DNA of 64,000 nucleotides from Rhodovulum sp. MB263. GTDB lineage: Bacteria > Pseudomonadota > Alphaproteobacteria > Rhodobacterales > Rhodobacteraceae. The translations under genes and the position numbers were made by a program. Where the stretch lies: assembly GCF_002073975.1 (NCBI RefSeq), contig NZ_CP020384.1, positions 806,001 through 870,000 of the forward strand, in the 5' to 3' direction. The notes under the pieces are model-generated. The model made no database searches. It was given only the letters and a program-made list of their open reading frames with translations, and had not been told where the DNA came from. Of the stretch, positions 1 through 10,634 are shown piece by piece. The stretch's first letter is position 1; the number at the start of each line of letters is the position of its first letter.

Positions 1-2
1 CC

Positions 3-725
3 TGTCCGGCGCTGGAGTTGCGCGCGGTCCGGCTGCCCGGGCGCATGCCGGGGCTCTGGCAGGGGGGGCGCCCCGTCCTGAGCCGGGCGCAGCTCATGAC
101 ACTTGCAGCCCGTCTCGGGACCGGGCCCGGCAGGCTTCGCCTTCGCGCGGGCATGCCGCCCGGCGGCGGGGCCGGGGCCTCGACCGCAGCGTTGCTGGCA
201 ACGATCCGCTGCCTCGCCCCGCATGCGCTTTCGGCCGGAGAGGAAGCCGCTCTGTGCCTCGCGCTGGAAGGCGCGACAGATCCGCTGATGTATCCCGCGC
301 CCGGGCGCCTGCTCTGGGCGCCGCGCGCGGCACGGGTGCTGGGTCGGCTGCCGCCGGAACCCGCTTTCGAGGTGGTGGGCGGGTTTTGCGGCGGGGGCCG
401 GCGGACCGATCCGGCCGATACCGCCTTTGCCGACATCACGGATCTGGTCGAGGCCTGGCGGGTCACGCCCGATCCGGCCGGGCGGGCGCGGCTGGCCTCT
501 GAAAGTGCGCGTCGCTGCCATGCCCTGCGCGGTGGTCCCGACCCGGCACCGCTGCTGGATCTGGGCCGGCGCCTCGGCGCGCTGGGAGTGGTCGCGGCCC
601 ATACCGGCACCGCGCAGGGGCTTCTGTTCGCGCCGGGCACGGCCCCGTCCGGATCCGAGGCGGCGCTGCGCGCGGCCGGGCTCGGGCAGGTGCTTCGGTT
701 CCGGACCGGCGGAGGCAGGCGATGA
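3..725 (+). CDS. bluE: L-threonine kinase (BluE/PduX-like, GHMP family), 5' truncated by window edge
   Basis: The frame is open from base 3 with no stop, so the N-terminus lies outside the window; the first possible internal start (TTG at 18) is not a natural start. A GHMP-kinase glycine/serine motif (PPGGGAGASTAALLA, about residue 46 from the TTG) and a late VVAAHTGTAQGLLF motif match the PduX/BluE family, which phosphorylates L-threonine for the aminopropanol arm of cobalamin. The stop overlaps the start of cobD by 4 bp, so the two genes are translationally coupled. The next two genes (cobD, cobC) act on the same pathway branch, which supports the call. Confidence 0.8.
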   Translation, partial: CPALELRAVRLPGRMPGLWQGGRPVLSRAQLMTLAARLGTGPGRLRLRAGMPPGGGAGASTAALLATIRCLAPHALSAGEEAALCLALEGATDPLMYPAPGRLLWAPRAARVLGRLPPEPAFEVVGGFCGGGRRTDPADTAFADITDLVEAWRVTPDPAGRARLASESARRCHALRGGPDPAPLLDLGRRLGALGVVAAHTGTAQGLLFAPGTAPSGSEAALRAAGLGQVLRFRTGGGRR

Positions 726-1669
726 GCGCGGCGGCCATGCTGGTGGCGCTGGCCATCGAGGCGGCGATGGGCTGGCCCGACCGGCTTCATGCCCGGATCG
801 GCCATCCGGTGACCTGGATCGGGGCGCTGATCGCTGCGCTCGAGGTGCGGATGAACCGGCCCGGCGACGCGCCCGCGACCCGCAGGCGGAGGGGCGCGCT
901 TGCGGTCGCGCTCACGCTGCTGGCGGCGGTGCTGCCGGCCTGCGCGCTGGCCTTTATCCTGCCGGGCGGCTGGGCGGGTGCCGTGCTGACCGGCATCCTG
1001 GCCGCGCCGCTGGTGGCCTCGCGCAGCCTTTTCGACCATGTGGCCCGGGTCGCAAGGCCGCTGGCGGCGGGCGATATCGCGAGCGCGCGCGCGGCGGTCT
1101 CGATGATCGTCGGGCGCGATCCGGCGCAGCTCGACCGGGCCGGGCTGGCGCGGGCGGCGCTTGAAAGCCTGGCCGAGAATGCCTCGGACGGGGTCGTGGC
1201 GCCGGTCTTCTGGGGCGTTCTGCTGGGGCTGCCGGGGATCGCGGGCTACAAGGCGGTGAACACGCTCGACAGCATGATCGGGCATCGCAACGCGCGCTAC
1301 GAGGATTTCGGCCGGGTGGCGGCGCGGCTTGACGATCTGGTCAATCTTCTGCCCGCGCGGCTGACAGGTGGGCTGTTCTGCCTCGCGGCCGGGCATCCGG
1401 TCCGGGCGGCGAAGACGATGATGCGGGATGCGGGCGCGCATCGTTCGCCCAATGCCGGCTGGCCCGAGGCTGCGATGGCGGGCGGGCTCGGCCTGCGGCT
1501 GTCGGGGCCGCGGGTCTATGGCGATCGGGTCAGCGACGAGCCCTGGCTGAACGCGGATGCGCCCGACCCGGGGCCGGGCGATCTGTGGCGGGGGCTCTGG
1601 CTCTATGTCAGGGCGATGGCGGGGCTGGCGCTGGGGCTGGCGGCGCTGGTCTGGAGTTTCGGAGGGTAA
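722..1669 (+). CDS. cobD: Adenosylcobinamide-phosphate synthase CobD/CbiB
   Basis: A 315-residue membrane protein that attaches aminopropanol phosphate to adenosylcobyric acid. It has the family pattern of several hydrophobic helices (about residues 57-85 and 290-312), the central LAENASDGVVAPVFWG and KAVNTLDSMIGHRN motifs, and the usual length for CbiB. The ATG overlaps the upstream kinase stop (ATGA), and cobC follows after 3 bp, giving a compact bluE-cobD-cobC operon. No oddities were seen. Confidence 0.93.
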   Translation: MSAAAMLVALAIEAAMGWPDRLHARIGHPVTWIGALIAALEVRMNRPGDAPATRRRRGALAVALTLLAAVLPACALAFILPGGWAGAVLTGILAAPLVASRSLFDHVARVARPLAAGDIASARAAVSMIVGRDPAQLDRAGLARAALESLAENASDGVVAPVFWGVLLGLPGIAGYKAVNTLDSMIGHRNARYEDFGRVAARLDDLVNLLPARLTGGLFCLAAGHPVRAAKTMMRDAGAHRSPNAGWPEAAMAGGLGLRLSGPRVYGDRVSDEPWLNADAPDPGPGDLWRGLWLYVRAMAGLALGLAALVWSFGG

Positions 1670-1672
1670 GGC

Positions 1673-2641
1673 ATGGTGAACGGGCGCGATCATGGGGGCG
1701 ATCTTTCCGGGGCGATGGCACGTTTCGGCGGCTCGCCCGGCGACTGGATCGACCTCTCGACCGGGATCAACCGGGTGCCCTATCCCGCGCCGCCCGCCTC
1801 GGCTGCGGCGCTGTGCGAGTTGCCGGGCCGGGCCGCGATCGAGCGCCTCTGTGCCGCGGCGCAGAGCGCCTATGGCACGGTCTGGCCCTTGTTGCCGCTG
1901 GCGGGGGCGCAGGCGGCGATCCAGCTGCTGCCGGTGCTGGCGCCCAGGGGCGCGGTGCGGGTGCTGGGGCCGACCTATAACGAATATGGCGGCGCTTTCG
2001 AGGCGGTGGGCCGTGCGGTCGAGACCGTTGCCGGGGCCGAGGCGCTCGCGGGGGCGGCGCTGGCGGTGATCGTGAATCCCAACAATCCCGACGGGCGGCG
2101 ATTCTCGCCCGGGACGCTGCATGACATTGCCGCCACCGTCGGGGTTCTGGTCGTCGACGAGAGCTTCGCCGATCCGCATCCCGAGCTGTCGCTGCTGCCC
2201 GGCGCCTGCCCCGGGAATGTGCTGGTGCTGCGCTCTTTCGGCAAGTTCTACGGGCTTGCGGGGCTCCGGCTCGGCTTTGCGCTGGGGCCGGAGGCGCTGA
2301 TCGGGCGGCTGGCGGGCCGGGCCGGACCCTGGGCGGTCTCGGGACCGGCGCTCGAGGCGGGCGCGCTGGCCCTGGCCGATGCGGGCTGGCAAGCGCAAAG
2401 CCGGGCGCGTCTGAGTGCCGAGACGGCCCGCGCCGACGGGCTGGCCGAAGCGGCGGGCTGGCGGCCGCTGGGCGGAACGGCGCTGTTTCGGCTCTACGAG
2501 ACGGAGGATGCGGCCGAGGCCCAGGCCCGGCTGGCCCGGTCATGGATCTGGTCGCGGATCTTTCCCTATTCTTCGGGCTGGCTGCGTCTCGGGCTGCCGG
2601 GCTCTGACGCCGAATGGGACCGGCTCGAGGAGGTTCTCTAG
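1673..2641 (+). CDS. cobC: L-threonine-O-3-phosphate decarboxylase CobC (PLP aminotransferase fold)
   Basis: A 322-residue class I/II aminotransferase-fold protein. It shows the substrate/PLP pocket NPNNPDGRRFS (about residue 138), the DES motif of the cofactor-binding strand (VVDESFADPH) and the PLP lysine in SFGKFYGLAGLRLG (about residue 190). It makes (R)-1-amino-2-propanol phosphate from threonine phosphate, the substrate for CobD. It starts 3 bp after the cobD stop and is the last gene of this operon; a non-coding stretch follows. Confidence 0.9.
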   Translation: MVNGRDHGGDLSGAMARFGGSPGDWIDLSTGINRVPYPAPPASAAALCELPGRAAIERLCAAAQSAYGTVWPLLPLAGAQAAIQLLPVLAPRGAVRVLGPTYNEYGGAFEAVGRAVETVAGAEALAGAALAVIVNPNNPDGRRFSPGTLHDIAATVGVLVVDESFADPHPELSLLPGACPGNVLVLRSFGKFYGLAGLRLGFALGPEALIGRLAGRAGPWAVSGPALEAGALALADAGWQAQSRARLSAETARADGLAEAAGWRPLGGTALFRLYETEDAAEAQARLARSWIWSRIFPYSSGWLRLGLPGSDAEWDRLEEVL

Positions 2642-3791
2642 CTGGTTGATCCCATGGCTTGACCGGAGATCCGGTCGCCGGACGGGCCGGAGGGGTCCGA
2701 CTGGCCGGACGCATGACGGATCGAATGCGTCACGGCAGTGCCACCGCCACGCGGGCCGGCAGAGCAGCACGATCGCGATGCCGCGCCGGGAATACGGAGG
2801 ATCGGCAGAGGATCCAGTGACGCGTTTTTCCAAAGGACCGGCACATGGTCGCCACGTGACCAAGGGCGAGACGGCTACGGATCGTCAGACCGGATCAAGG
2901 CAACCGCGCCCGGCCGGTCGCAGCGAAGCCGGCGCCGTCATCGGGGTTGCGTCCCACCGGCACAGACTGCCGCCCCTGAAGGACGGGCGTCATGCTCTCC
3001 GGCTCCCGGTCCCGCATCCGACCCGCTCGGTGCCTGCAGCGGCACGGCTTCCCGAGACGACCGGAGACCCAAGACGACATGCCCGGACCTCTGCGAGGCA
3101 GGCATTGTCCCATCGGCGTCTGTCACATGGAACGAGCCTTGTCGCGGCATTGGTCCGGGCGAGACTGGCGACTTGCCGAGAGCAGGCGTCGGCCAGGGTC
3201 TTGGGACCGATGGCGGCACCATGGCGAACCTCTTCGGGTGATCTCCGGGAGCGTGGTATCGCTTTCGATGGCCATCGGGGGGCTTGGAAGGGCTGCCGAT
3301 CCAGGCTGAACCGGAGGAGCCTCCCCGATGAGCGCCCCGGTCACGGACCTGCCTGCGCCGTTGGAGCGGAGGCCGGGAATGGAGGCTCCGGCATGCCAGA
3401 CAGAGACGCCTGAAACGCTCGTGCCAGTTTGCGATGATCTGGCTCTGGGCCTGCCTGCCGCGCAGAGCGACAGACCGGCTCGGCGCGGCTGGATGACCAT
3501 GGCCCGTCGCGAGCGCCAACATCGCCCGAAATCCTGTATGATCCGCTGTCGATTTGTCGCTCCCCCCAGCAAGGGGGGCAGCGCCCGTTGCGCATCGGGA
3601 CAGGGCATCGGGACGGGGCTTCGGCTAAGGAAAGCCTCGGTTTTCGATCTTGAAACAGGCCTCAGCCGGTCTGGGTATCCCCTGACTGCAGACAGGCCCG
3701 GGCGGAGGGGCATGGCCCGCGGGCAGATCGGGCCGCAGACCGCGCCTCCCGGCCGGTCAGGGAGAGGTCGGCACGGGAGGCGCGTTCCGGC
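2642..3791. other. 1.15-kb stretch with no supportable gene
   Basis: Every frame is open in pieces because the DNA is GC-rich, but none of the translations shows family motifs, consistent codon usage or a ribosome binding site before a plausible start. A strong hairpin (CCCCCC AGCAA GGGGGG, 3562-3578) is visible. The stretch may be a decayed locus or a long 3' region of the cob operon; I see no riboswitch or RNA gene that I can name. Confidence 0.5.
3562..3578. terminator. G/C hairpin, terminator-like
   Basis: A perfect 6-bp stem of C and G with loop AGCAA lies about 215 bp from the 3' end of the leftward cytochrome b561 gene. No T tract follows on either strand, so a role in termination is only a guess. 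Confidence 0.3.
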
Positions 3792-4295
3792 TCACATCAT
3801 CCGGCTCAGGATGTTGCTTCTCCACCGGAACTGGTGCAGCGCGACAGCCGCGACATGGATCGCGATCAGCGCGATCAGCAGGGTGGCGGCGGCCTCGTGG
3901 ATCTCGGCCGCGTTGCCCGATTGCCGGAACCAGGCCACCGCGCCGGCCACCGGCATCGCCAGCAGCATCAGGTAGAAGGCGGCATGGCTCAGGCGTGCCA
4001 GCGTCGCAGCCCAGCCCGGTTCGGCGGCGGGCAGGGCGGGCACCCCCTCGTCGCGGCGCAGCTTGAGCCGCCAGACCATCAGGGCGAGGATCGCGAAGCC
4101 GAACAGGATATGGCCGGTGGCGGCGGGCGAATAGACCCAGTCCCCGGTTCTCATGCCGCGGCCGAAATCGCGGCCGATGGCGTCGAAGACAAGAAACTGG
4201 GCGGCGACCAGCACGACCACGGCCCAATGGACGAGTTTCTGCCGGAAGGAATAGGTTTCGGTGGTTGCGGGGGGGCTGGCTTTGGTATCGGACAT
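3792..4295 (-). CDS. Cytochrome b561 family protein
   Basis: A 167-residue integral membrane dihaem cytochrome with four hydrophobic segments and the expected histidines (KLVHW near residue 23, TGHILFG, LSHAAFYL, IHVAAVALHQF near the end). The family moves electrons across the inner membrane, often from quinol. The ATG at 4295 is preceded by an AAGGAGACGGAA ribosome binding site, so the longer in-frame extension upstream is not used. It is monocistronic and on the minus strand. Confidence 0.88.
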   Translation of the reverse strand: MSDTKASPPATTETYSFRQKLVHWAVVVLVAAQFLVFDAIGRDFGRGMRTGDWVYSPAATGHILFGFAILALMVWRLKLRRDEGVPALPAAEPGWAATLARLSHAAFYLMLLAMPVAGAVAWFRQSGNAAEIHEAAATLLIALIAIHVAAVALHQFRWRSNILSRMM

Positions 4296-4635
4296 TTCCG
4301 TCTCCTTGCTGGCTCGGGCGCGTTCAGGGCGCCGGGACGGAGCGCAGACTGCGCCTGCCCCGGGGTGGGGACAACGCAATTCATTGTGTGCAATCAGGGC
4401 CTTGGTTCTTCAGCTCCCGGTCAGTTTGAGGGCCTAGCATGCCCCGTTTCATCATCCGGGGGGCAGCCTGTCCGGCGATCCCGGGCCCAGGCGCAGCAGA
4501 GCGCCCGGCGCGGGCCCGGATCCGCGGGCGGTGGGCGGCTTCGGTCAGGCCCGCCGGGCCGTGACGGCCAGGATCCGCGTGCCTTCAGGGCCGGGTCAGC
4601 CGCTCTGCCTTTGCGCCCCGGCGGGAAGGGGTGGC
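4296..4635. other. Intergenic region, nothing identified
   Basis: This stretch lies between the start of cytochrome b561 and the stop of the sugar dehydrogenase. It presumably holds the cytochrome promoter near 4380-4440, where base composition drops. I see no gene, repeat or clear terminator. Confidence 0.5.
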
Positions 4636-5892
4636 TCACATCCCGTCATACCAGATCCGGTAGAGCGCGCCCGCCAGGTCATCCGAGACCAGCAGCGAGC
4701 CGTCGTGAAGCTGGGCCACATCGACCGGACGGCCCAGATATTCGCCATTGGCGTCGATCCAGCCCTCGGCGAAGGGCTCGGTGCGGGCGCTGCCATCCCC
4801 GGCGATGCGCGTCACCATGACCCGCGCGCCGATCGGCTCGGTCCGGTTCCAGGACCCGTGCTGGGCCGAGAAGATCGCGCCGCGATACTCTTCGGGGAAC
4901 ATGTCGCCGGTATAGAAGGTCATGCCCAGATCGGCGGCATGGGCGACCGTCTCGACCGCGGGCATCACCACCTCATGGGGCACCTCCTCGCCCGCATAGG
5001 CATCGGTGCGCACATCGCCCCCACCATACCACGGAAAGCCGAAATGCTGGCCCATCCGGGTCTGGTGGTTGATCTCGCCCGGCGGGATGTCGTCGCCCAT
5101 ACCGTCGACCTGATTGTCGGTGAACCACAGATCGCCCGTCGCCGGGTCGAAATCATGCCCGACGGAATTGCGGATGCCATGGGTATAGACCTCGCGCCCG
5201 GTGCCGTCGGTATTCATCCGGATGATGCCGCCGATCCCCAGTTCACGGTAAAGCTCAAGCTTGTCCCTTGGCGCGACATTGAAGGGCTGGCCGAGCGAGA
5301 TATAGATCCTGCCATCCGGGCCGATCCTGCAGACCCGCGCGCTGTGGTTGTAGCTTTCCTCTCCGGGCGGGATCAGCGCGCCCTGCGGCACCAGGCTGAA
5401 GGCCGCCACATCGGGGCTTTCGTAGAAGAACTCGGCGGCCGGAAACAGCAGCACGCGGTTCTGCTCGGCTACATAAAGGAAGCCGTCCTTCGAGAAGCAG
5501 GGTCCGTTCGGAATGGCAAATGTCAGCGAGGGCGCGAAATCCTTCACCTCGTCGGCGACGCGGTCCTTGTTGCGGTCGGTCACCGCCCAGACCTTGTCCT
5601 TGCGGGTGCCGACGAAGGTGGCGATGCCCTGCGGTCCGACCGCCATGTGCCGTGCATCGGGCACCACGGCGTAAAGCCCGATCCGGAAGCCATCGGGCAG
5701 CGTGATCCGCTCGAGCGTGCGGCGGATCCCGTCGGCATAGGGGTCGTCCTGCTCGACATAGGTGAAATCTGTGGTGCCGGTCGTGCGGAAATTACCGAGC
5801 TTTTCCAGATTGTCGGGCACATCCGTCGATTGCGCGAGGATGGGCAGCGCAAGGGCGAGCCATGCGGCCGCGCCGGTCAAGGTGGTCTTCAT
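4636..5892 (-). CDS. Secreted PQQ-dependent sugar (sorbosone-type) dehydrogenase
   Basis: A 418-residue periplasmic beta-propeller protein. It begins with a Sec signal peptide (residues 1 to about 20, ending LPILAQS). Motifs of the sorbosone/glucose dehydrogenase family are visible: LPDGFRIGLYA, NHSARVCRIGPDGRIYIS, GIRNSVGHDFDPATGDLWFTDN, AQHGSWNRTEPIGARV and GRPVDVAQLHDGSLLVSDD. These proteins oxidise aldoses with PQQ. The ATG at 5892 follows a GGAGGAGAG ribosome binding site. The actual substrate cannot be told from sequence. Confidence 0.88.
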   Translation of the reverse strand: MKTTLTGAAAWLALALPILAQSTDVPDNLEKLGNFRTTGTTDFTYVEQDDPYADGIRRTLERITLPDGFRIGLYAVVPDARHMAVGPQGIATFVGTRKDKVWAVTDRNKDRVADEVKDFAPSLTFAIPNGPCFSKDGFLYVAEQNRVLLFPAAEFFYESPDVAAFSLVPQGALIPPGEESYNHSARVCRIGPDGRIYISLGQPFNVAPRDKLELYRELGIGGIIRMNTDGTGREVYTHGIRNSVGHDFDPATGDLWFTDNQVDGMGDDIPPGEINHQTRMGQHFGFPWYGGGDVRTDAYAGEEVPHEVVMPAVETVAHAADLGMTFYTGDMFPEEYRGAIFSAQHGSWNRTEPIGARVMVTRIAGDGSARTEPFAEGWIDANGEYLGRPVDVAQLHDGSLLVSDDLAGALYRIWYDGM

Positions 5893-6202
5893 CTCTCCTC
5901 CCTCCAGGGCACTCTCCCCGTTTGCGGCCCGCGATCCTCCCCCGTGCTTTCCTCGTGACTCCACCTTGGGCCTGCCCGGATGCTAGCATGCGACCCGGTG
6001 GGCGGCATATCCGGCATTTGTCGGTCTCGTCATAGGAAGAGGCCCGATCGAGCGGTCTTGCGAAGGGGCAGTCGCGGCCTGACCGGGCGGCGAGGAGCAG
6101 ATCGGCCGCGACCGGCGCAAGGGCAGGGCCGGTCGCCTGCCGAAGGTCGGGATGCGGCACCTCGACGGCCAGCAGGCGGTCCCTCGCTTGCAGGGCCGGG
6201 GG
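5893..6202. other. Intergenic region upstream of the sugar dehydrogenase
   Basis: About 310 bp between two leftward genes. A short minus-strand open stretch (about 5990-6160) has no motifs I recognise and could be a remnant of an older gene. No terminator or repeat was identified. Confidence 0.4.
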
Positions 6203-7543
6203 TCAGCCCCCGGCGGCCCAGTCGTAAAGCCATTGCGCGCTGCGCAGCAGCCGGGCATCGTCGCCGCGCGGGCCGACAAGCTGCACCCCCATCGGCAGGC
6301 CGTTCCCCGCAGTCAGGATCGGCACCGTCACCGCGGGCGTGCCGCAGAGCGTCCAGAGCCCGTTGAAGATCGGATCGCCGGTCGTGCCGATGCCCTCGGG
6401 GGCCGGGCCCGGCGCCGCAGGGCAGAGGATCGCGTCGCAGCGTGCGAAGATCTCGTCGAGCCCCGCATTCAGCAGCTTCGGCCAGTCGAGCGCGGCCAGA
6501 TAGTCCCGTGCGGGCATCCTTGCGCCCCTGTCGATGGCGTCGCGGGTCTCGGCGCCAAGCAGATCGCGCCCGTCGCGGTCATAGCGGGAATAGTGATGCG
6601 CCATCTCGGCCATGTTGATCCGGGCGCGCTGCTCTGCGGCGGTCTCGAAAGCCTGCGGCAGATCGAGGGCGAAGACCTGATCGCCAAGGGCCGCCGTCAG
6701 CTCGGCGAAGGCGGCATGGGTGTCGGGATCGGCCCGCTCCCAGCCCGGCGGCCTGACGAAGGCGAAGACAGGCGCCTGCGGCGGCGCGCTGCGGGCGGTG
6801 TCGAGCAGGCGCGGCGGCGGGGTGAGGCTGGTGGCCGGGTCGGCCTCATCGAAGCCGAACAGCGCCTCGGCCAGCAGTGCCGCGCCCATCGGATCGGCGG
6901 CAAAGACCCCGACCGTGTCGAGATGGGGCGATTGCATCAAGACCCCGCGCCGCGGGATCGCCCCGAAGGTCGGCTTGAACCCGGTCACGCCGCAAAAGGC
7001 CGCGGGGCGGATGACCGAGCCGCCGGTCTGGGTGCCGATGGCCAGCGGCACCATCGCATCGGCCACCGCCGCAGCCGAGCCGCTGGACGAGCCGCCCGGC
7101 GTATGGGCAGGGTTATGCGGGTTCCGGGTCCTGCCCGGATGCAGGAAGGCCAGCTCGGTCGTCACCGTCTTGCCGAGGATGAGCGCGCCGGCCGCCCGCA
7201 GCCGCTCGACCACGAAGGCGTCGCGCGCGGGCACCCGGCCGGCATCGAGCGCGCAGCCATTCCCGGTCGGGATGCGGGCGGTGTCGATCACGTCCTTCAG
7301 CCCCACCGGCAGCCCATGAAGCGGCCCCAGCGCCCGTCCCGAGGCGCGCTGGGCATCGAGCCGCCGGGCCTGTTCGCGGGCGTGATCGGGGTCGATCCAG
7401 GTCCAGGCGCGGATCACGGGCTCATGCGCGGCGATCCGGGCCAGGCAGGCCTCGACCAGATCGAGCGCCGACAGCGCGCCGCGTGCCAGCCGGTCGCGCA
7501 GCTCGACCGCCCCCAGATCCAGTGCCGTCTCGAGATCCTTCAT
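6203..7543 (-). CDS. Amidase (amidase-signature family)
   Basis: A 446-residue cytoplasmic hydrolase of the amidase signature family. The Ser-cisSer-Lys triad is present: Lys83 in GLPVGLKDVID, the Gly/Ser-rich GGSSSGSAAAVA near 150-161, and the nucleophile Ser176 in IGTQTGGSVIRPAAFCG. The C-terminal domain has NGLWTLCGTPAVTVPI, typical of AtzF or indoleacetamide-hydrolase-like amidases rather than GatA, and no gatC or gatB lies nearby. It sits directly downstream of a decayed TRAP transporter operon on the same strand, so it may once have acted on a substrate imported by it. The substrate is unknown. Confidence 0.88.
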   Translation of the reverse strand: MKDLETALDLGAVELRDRLARGALSALDLVEACLARIAAHEPVIRAWTWIDPDHAREQARRLDAQRASGRALGPLHGLPVGLKDVIDTARIPTGNGCALDAGRVPARDAFVVERLRAAGALILGKTVTTELAFLHPGRTRNPHNPAHTPGGSSSGSAAAVADAMVPLAIGTQTGGSVIRPAAFCGVTGFKPTFGAIPRRGVLMQSPHLDTVGVFAADPMGAALLAEALFGFDEADPATSLTPPPRLLDTARSAPPQAPVFAFVRPPGWERADPDTHAAFAELTAALGDQVFALDLPQAFETAAEQRARINMAEMAHHYSRYDRDGRDLLGAETRDAIDRGARMPARDYLAALDWPKLLNAGLDEIFARCDAILCPAAPGPAPEGIGTTGDPIFNGLWTLCGTPAVTVPILTAGNGLPMGVQLVGPRGDDARLLRSAQWLYDWAAGG

Positions 7544-7553
7544 GCCCGCGCCC

Positions 7554-8475
7554 TCATCCGCAAACCAGTTCGGGCCGAAGGTAGACGATCTGCGGCAGGA
7601 CGTACATCAGCACCATCGAGATCAGCACGCAGGCGAGAACCGGCATGACGCAACGGGCGATCCCGGGCAGCCGCAGCCCGGGCGTGCGCGATGTCCTTGA
7701 GGGAACAGGCCGGCATCGCCATTGGCGGGGTCAGGAAGCTCGTCGGCAGGTCCAGCGCGACGAGGATGCCGAAGAACAGCGTGTCGATCTCGAAATGCAC
7801 CGGCAGCGGCAGGAAACTCGGTGCGAAGAGGATGACGATCTCGGGCCAGTCAAGCGGCCCGCCCGGGAGGACGATGACAAGCCAGGCGAGGATCGGGAAC
7901 CGCACCGGCGTCAGGTTCAGGCCCTCGACGATCTGGCAGATCATTTGCCCGCCGCCGGGATAGGAGGCCACCGCCGGGAAGGTGTGGCTGCCGACGAAAG
8001 GCCCGCAGACCATCGCCGTGATGCGGACGCCAGATAGACGCTTTCGCGCAGCCGCCGCCAGCTGAGCGCGCGACAGATGAGGGCCAGCGCCAGCCCGCCT
8101 GCCGGGGCCGCCTCGGTTGGTGCCGCCCGCCCGAACATGATCGAGCCCGGCACCGCCGCGATCAGCATCGCCAGCGGCAGGAAGCAGGTCACGATCCTCC
8201 ATTGAAGCCGCGCGACGGGCCTATCGGGGTTCCCGGCCGCGGTCGGGCGCGGCACGGCTGAGGGCTGCAGGATCGAGCGGCCGACGATATAGACGAGATA
8301 GCGCCCGACCGGCATCAGCCCGGGCAGGATCGCAGCCGTAAAGGCGCGCGATCGAGGCATTGGTGGCCGCGGCATCGACGATCAGCAGGAGCGAGGTCGA
8401 GATCAGGATGCCAGGGGAGGCGCCCACGCAGAGGATGCCGCTGGCGAAGACCGGATCGCAGCGCGGCCAGCATGG
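7554..8475 (-). pseudogene. Decayed TRAP transporter large permease (DctM-like)
   Basis: Pieces of one DctM protein can be read on the minus strand in different frames: near 8200-8475 the segment AAILPGLMPVGRYLVYIVGR and then PGSIMFGRAAPTEAAPAGGLALAL; near 7700-7930 ILAWLVIVLPGGPLDWPEIV and TLFFGILVALDLPTSFLTPP; and at 7554-7646 the C-terminal helix. These are hallmark DctM stretches, but frameshifts separate them, so no intact protein can be made. The family imports carboxylates across the inner membrane with DctP and DctQ. Confidence 0.8.
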
Positions 8476-9048
8476 CGGCCAGCCCCAGCGTGCGGAACCT
8501 GAAGCCCTGCGGATCGGCTAGGGTGCCGACCTTGCCCCTGATCCAGCCGAAGGGCTGGGCGGGCATCGGAAAGACCGGAAAGCTCATCACCTCGAGCCCC
8601 ATCACGTCCTGGGGCAGCTTGCGGAACAGCTCGTCGCCGCCACCCTCCTGGAACCAGCTCGGCATCCTGCTGGCAGAGCCGCCGAAGACCGGTTCGGAGC
8701 CGAAGAGCGAGGTCGCCTTGTTCTTGCCGTACCAATAGGTGCAGATCGGATGCGAGGCGTCGAGCATCCCGTCATCGACCGCATTCCTCAGCTGGAAGGC
8801 CGCAACCACGGCACCCATGGGAACGCGTCGATCTCGAGCTGTCCGACATTTCCTCGACACAGCGGGTTGAATAGGAGGGCAAATTCGTCCCCGATGTTCG
8901 ATGCCCCTCAGGAGGTCTGCATCTTCACGACGATTGGTGTCCCGGCCAGCACGGCGGGCGCGGCCAGGGTGCCGCTTTCGGCGATGCGGCAGGCCCGCGC
9001 GCTGCGTTTCAGGAAGGAACGACGCTTCATGTCGGACATGTCTGTCAT
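8470..9048 (-). pseudogene. Decayed TRAP transporter substrate-binding protein (DctP-like)
   Basis: The N-terminus carries a twin-arginine signal (MKRRSFLKRS then LAAPAVLA, starting about 9030) that runs into a stop near 8908. The body resumes in another frame at about 8475-8830 with GMLDASHPICTYWYGKNKA, SLFGSEPVFGG and GGGDELFRKL, matching DctP proteins of the Tat-exported kind. Much of the middle and the C-terminus is missing. Together with the broken dctM it marks a lost transporter operon. Confidence 0.78.
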
Positions 9049-9459
9049 GGGCTTCCTTCCCGCTACGTCCCGATATGTCGGGGGCATTGCGGGCTTCGGC
9101 CTGTGCTTTTGCGGCTTCCCTTCCCTCAGGAGCGTCCGCTGGACCAGATGTTGCAAACTGTCAAAGGAAGGGATGCCGCGTTCCCGCGCTCCCGGCCGGC
9201 CGGATGGTCGTCTCAGAGCAGGGAGCGGGGCCTTTCAGCGCCGGATCGGCGGTCCGGCCCTTTCGCACGGCTTGCGGGTGATGCCGGGGGCGGCTGGTGG
9301 TGCCGGGCTGGTTCCTTCTCGGTAGTCTGTCCCCGCAGACTGCCCCTGTAGCCGGGACGACAGGCCGGGCCGGGGGCAGCATCCGGACAACCGGGGCGCC
9401 CCGCCGCACGTCAGGAGCGGTTCGGGGGCGTCGGCGCTGCCGCTCCATCGCCGTTGCGG
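9049..9459. other. Intergenic region with hairpin
   Basis: About 410 bp between the 3' end of the acetyltransferase gene and the dctP remnant. A perfect hairpin AGTCTG TCCCCG CAGACT lies at about 9324-9341 and could end the acetyltransferase transcript, though there is no T run. No gene is supported. Confidence 0.45.
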
Positions 9460-10519
<1,060 letters not shown>

Positions 10520-10634
10520 GCAAAGCGGCTCCGACGGTCCCGGGGAAGACACCGGGCGGGGCAACGGGCTGGGTCCCGGCCGCGCGGAACAAACGGCGCG
10601 CCGGGGAACCGGGGCGGGCGCATCGGGGACGTCC

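Noticed and set aside
5990-6160. Small minus-strand gene between sugar dehydrogenase and amidase
   Set aside because: There is no ribosome binding site, recognisable motif or stable frame; it may be a remnant at best.
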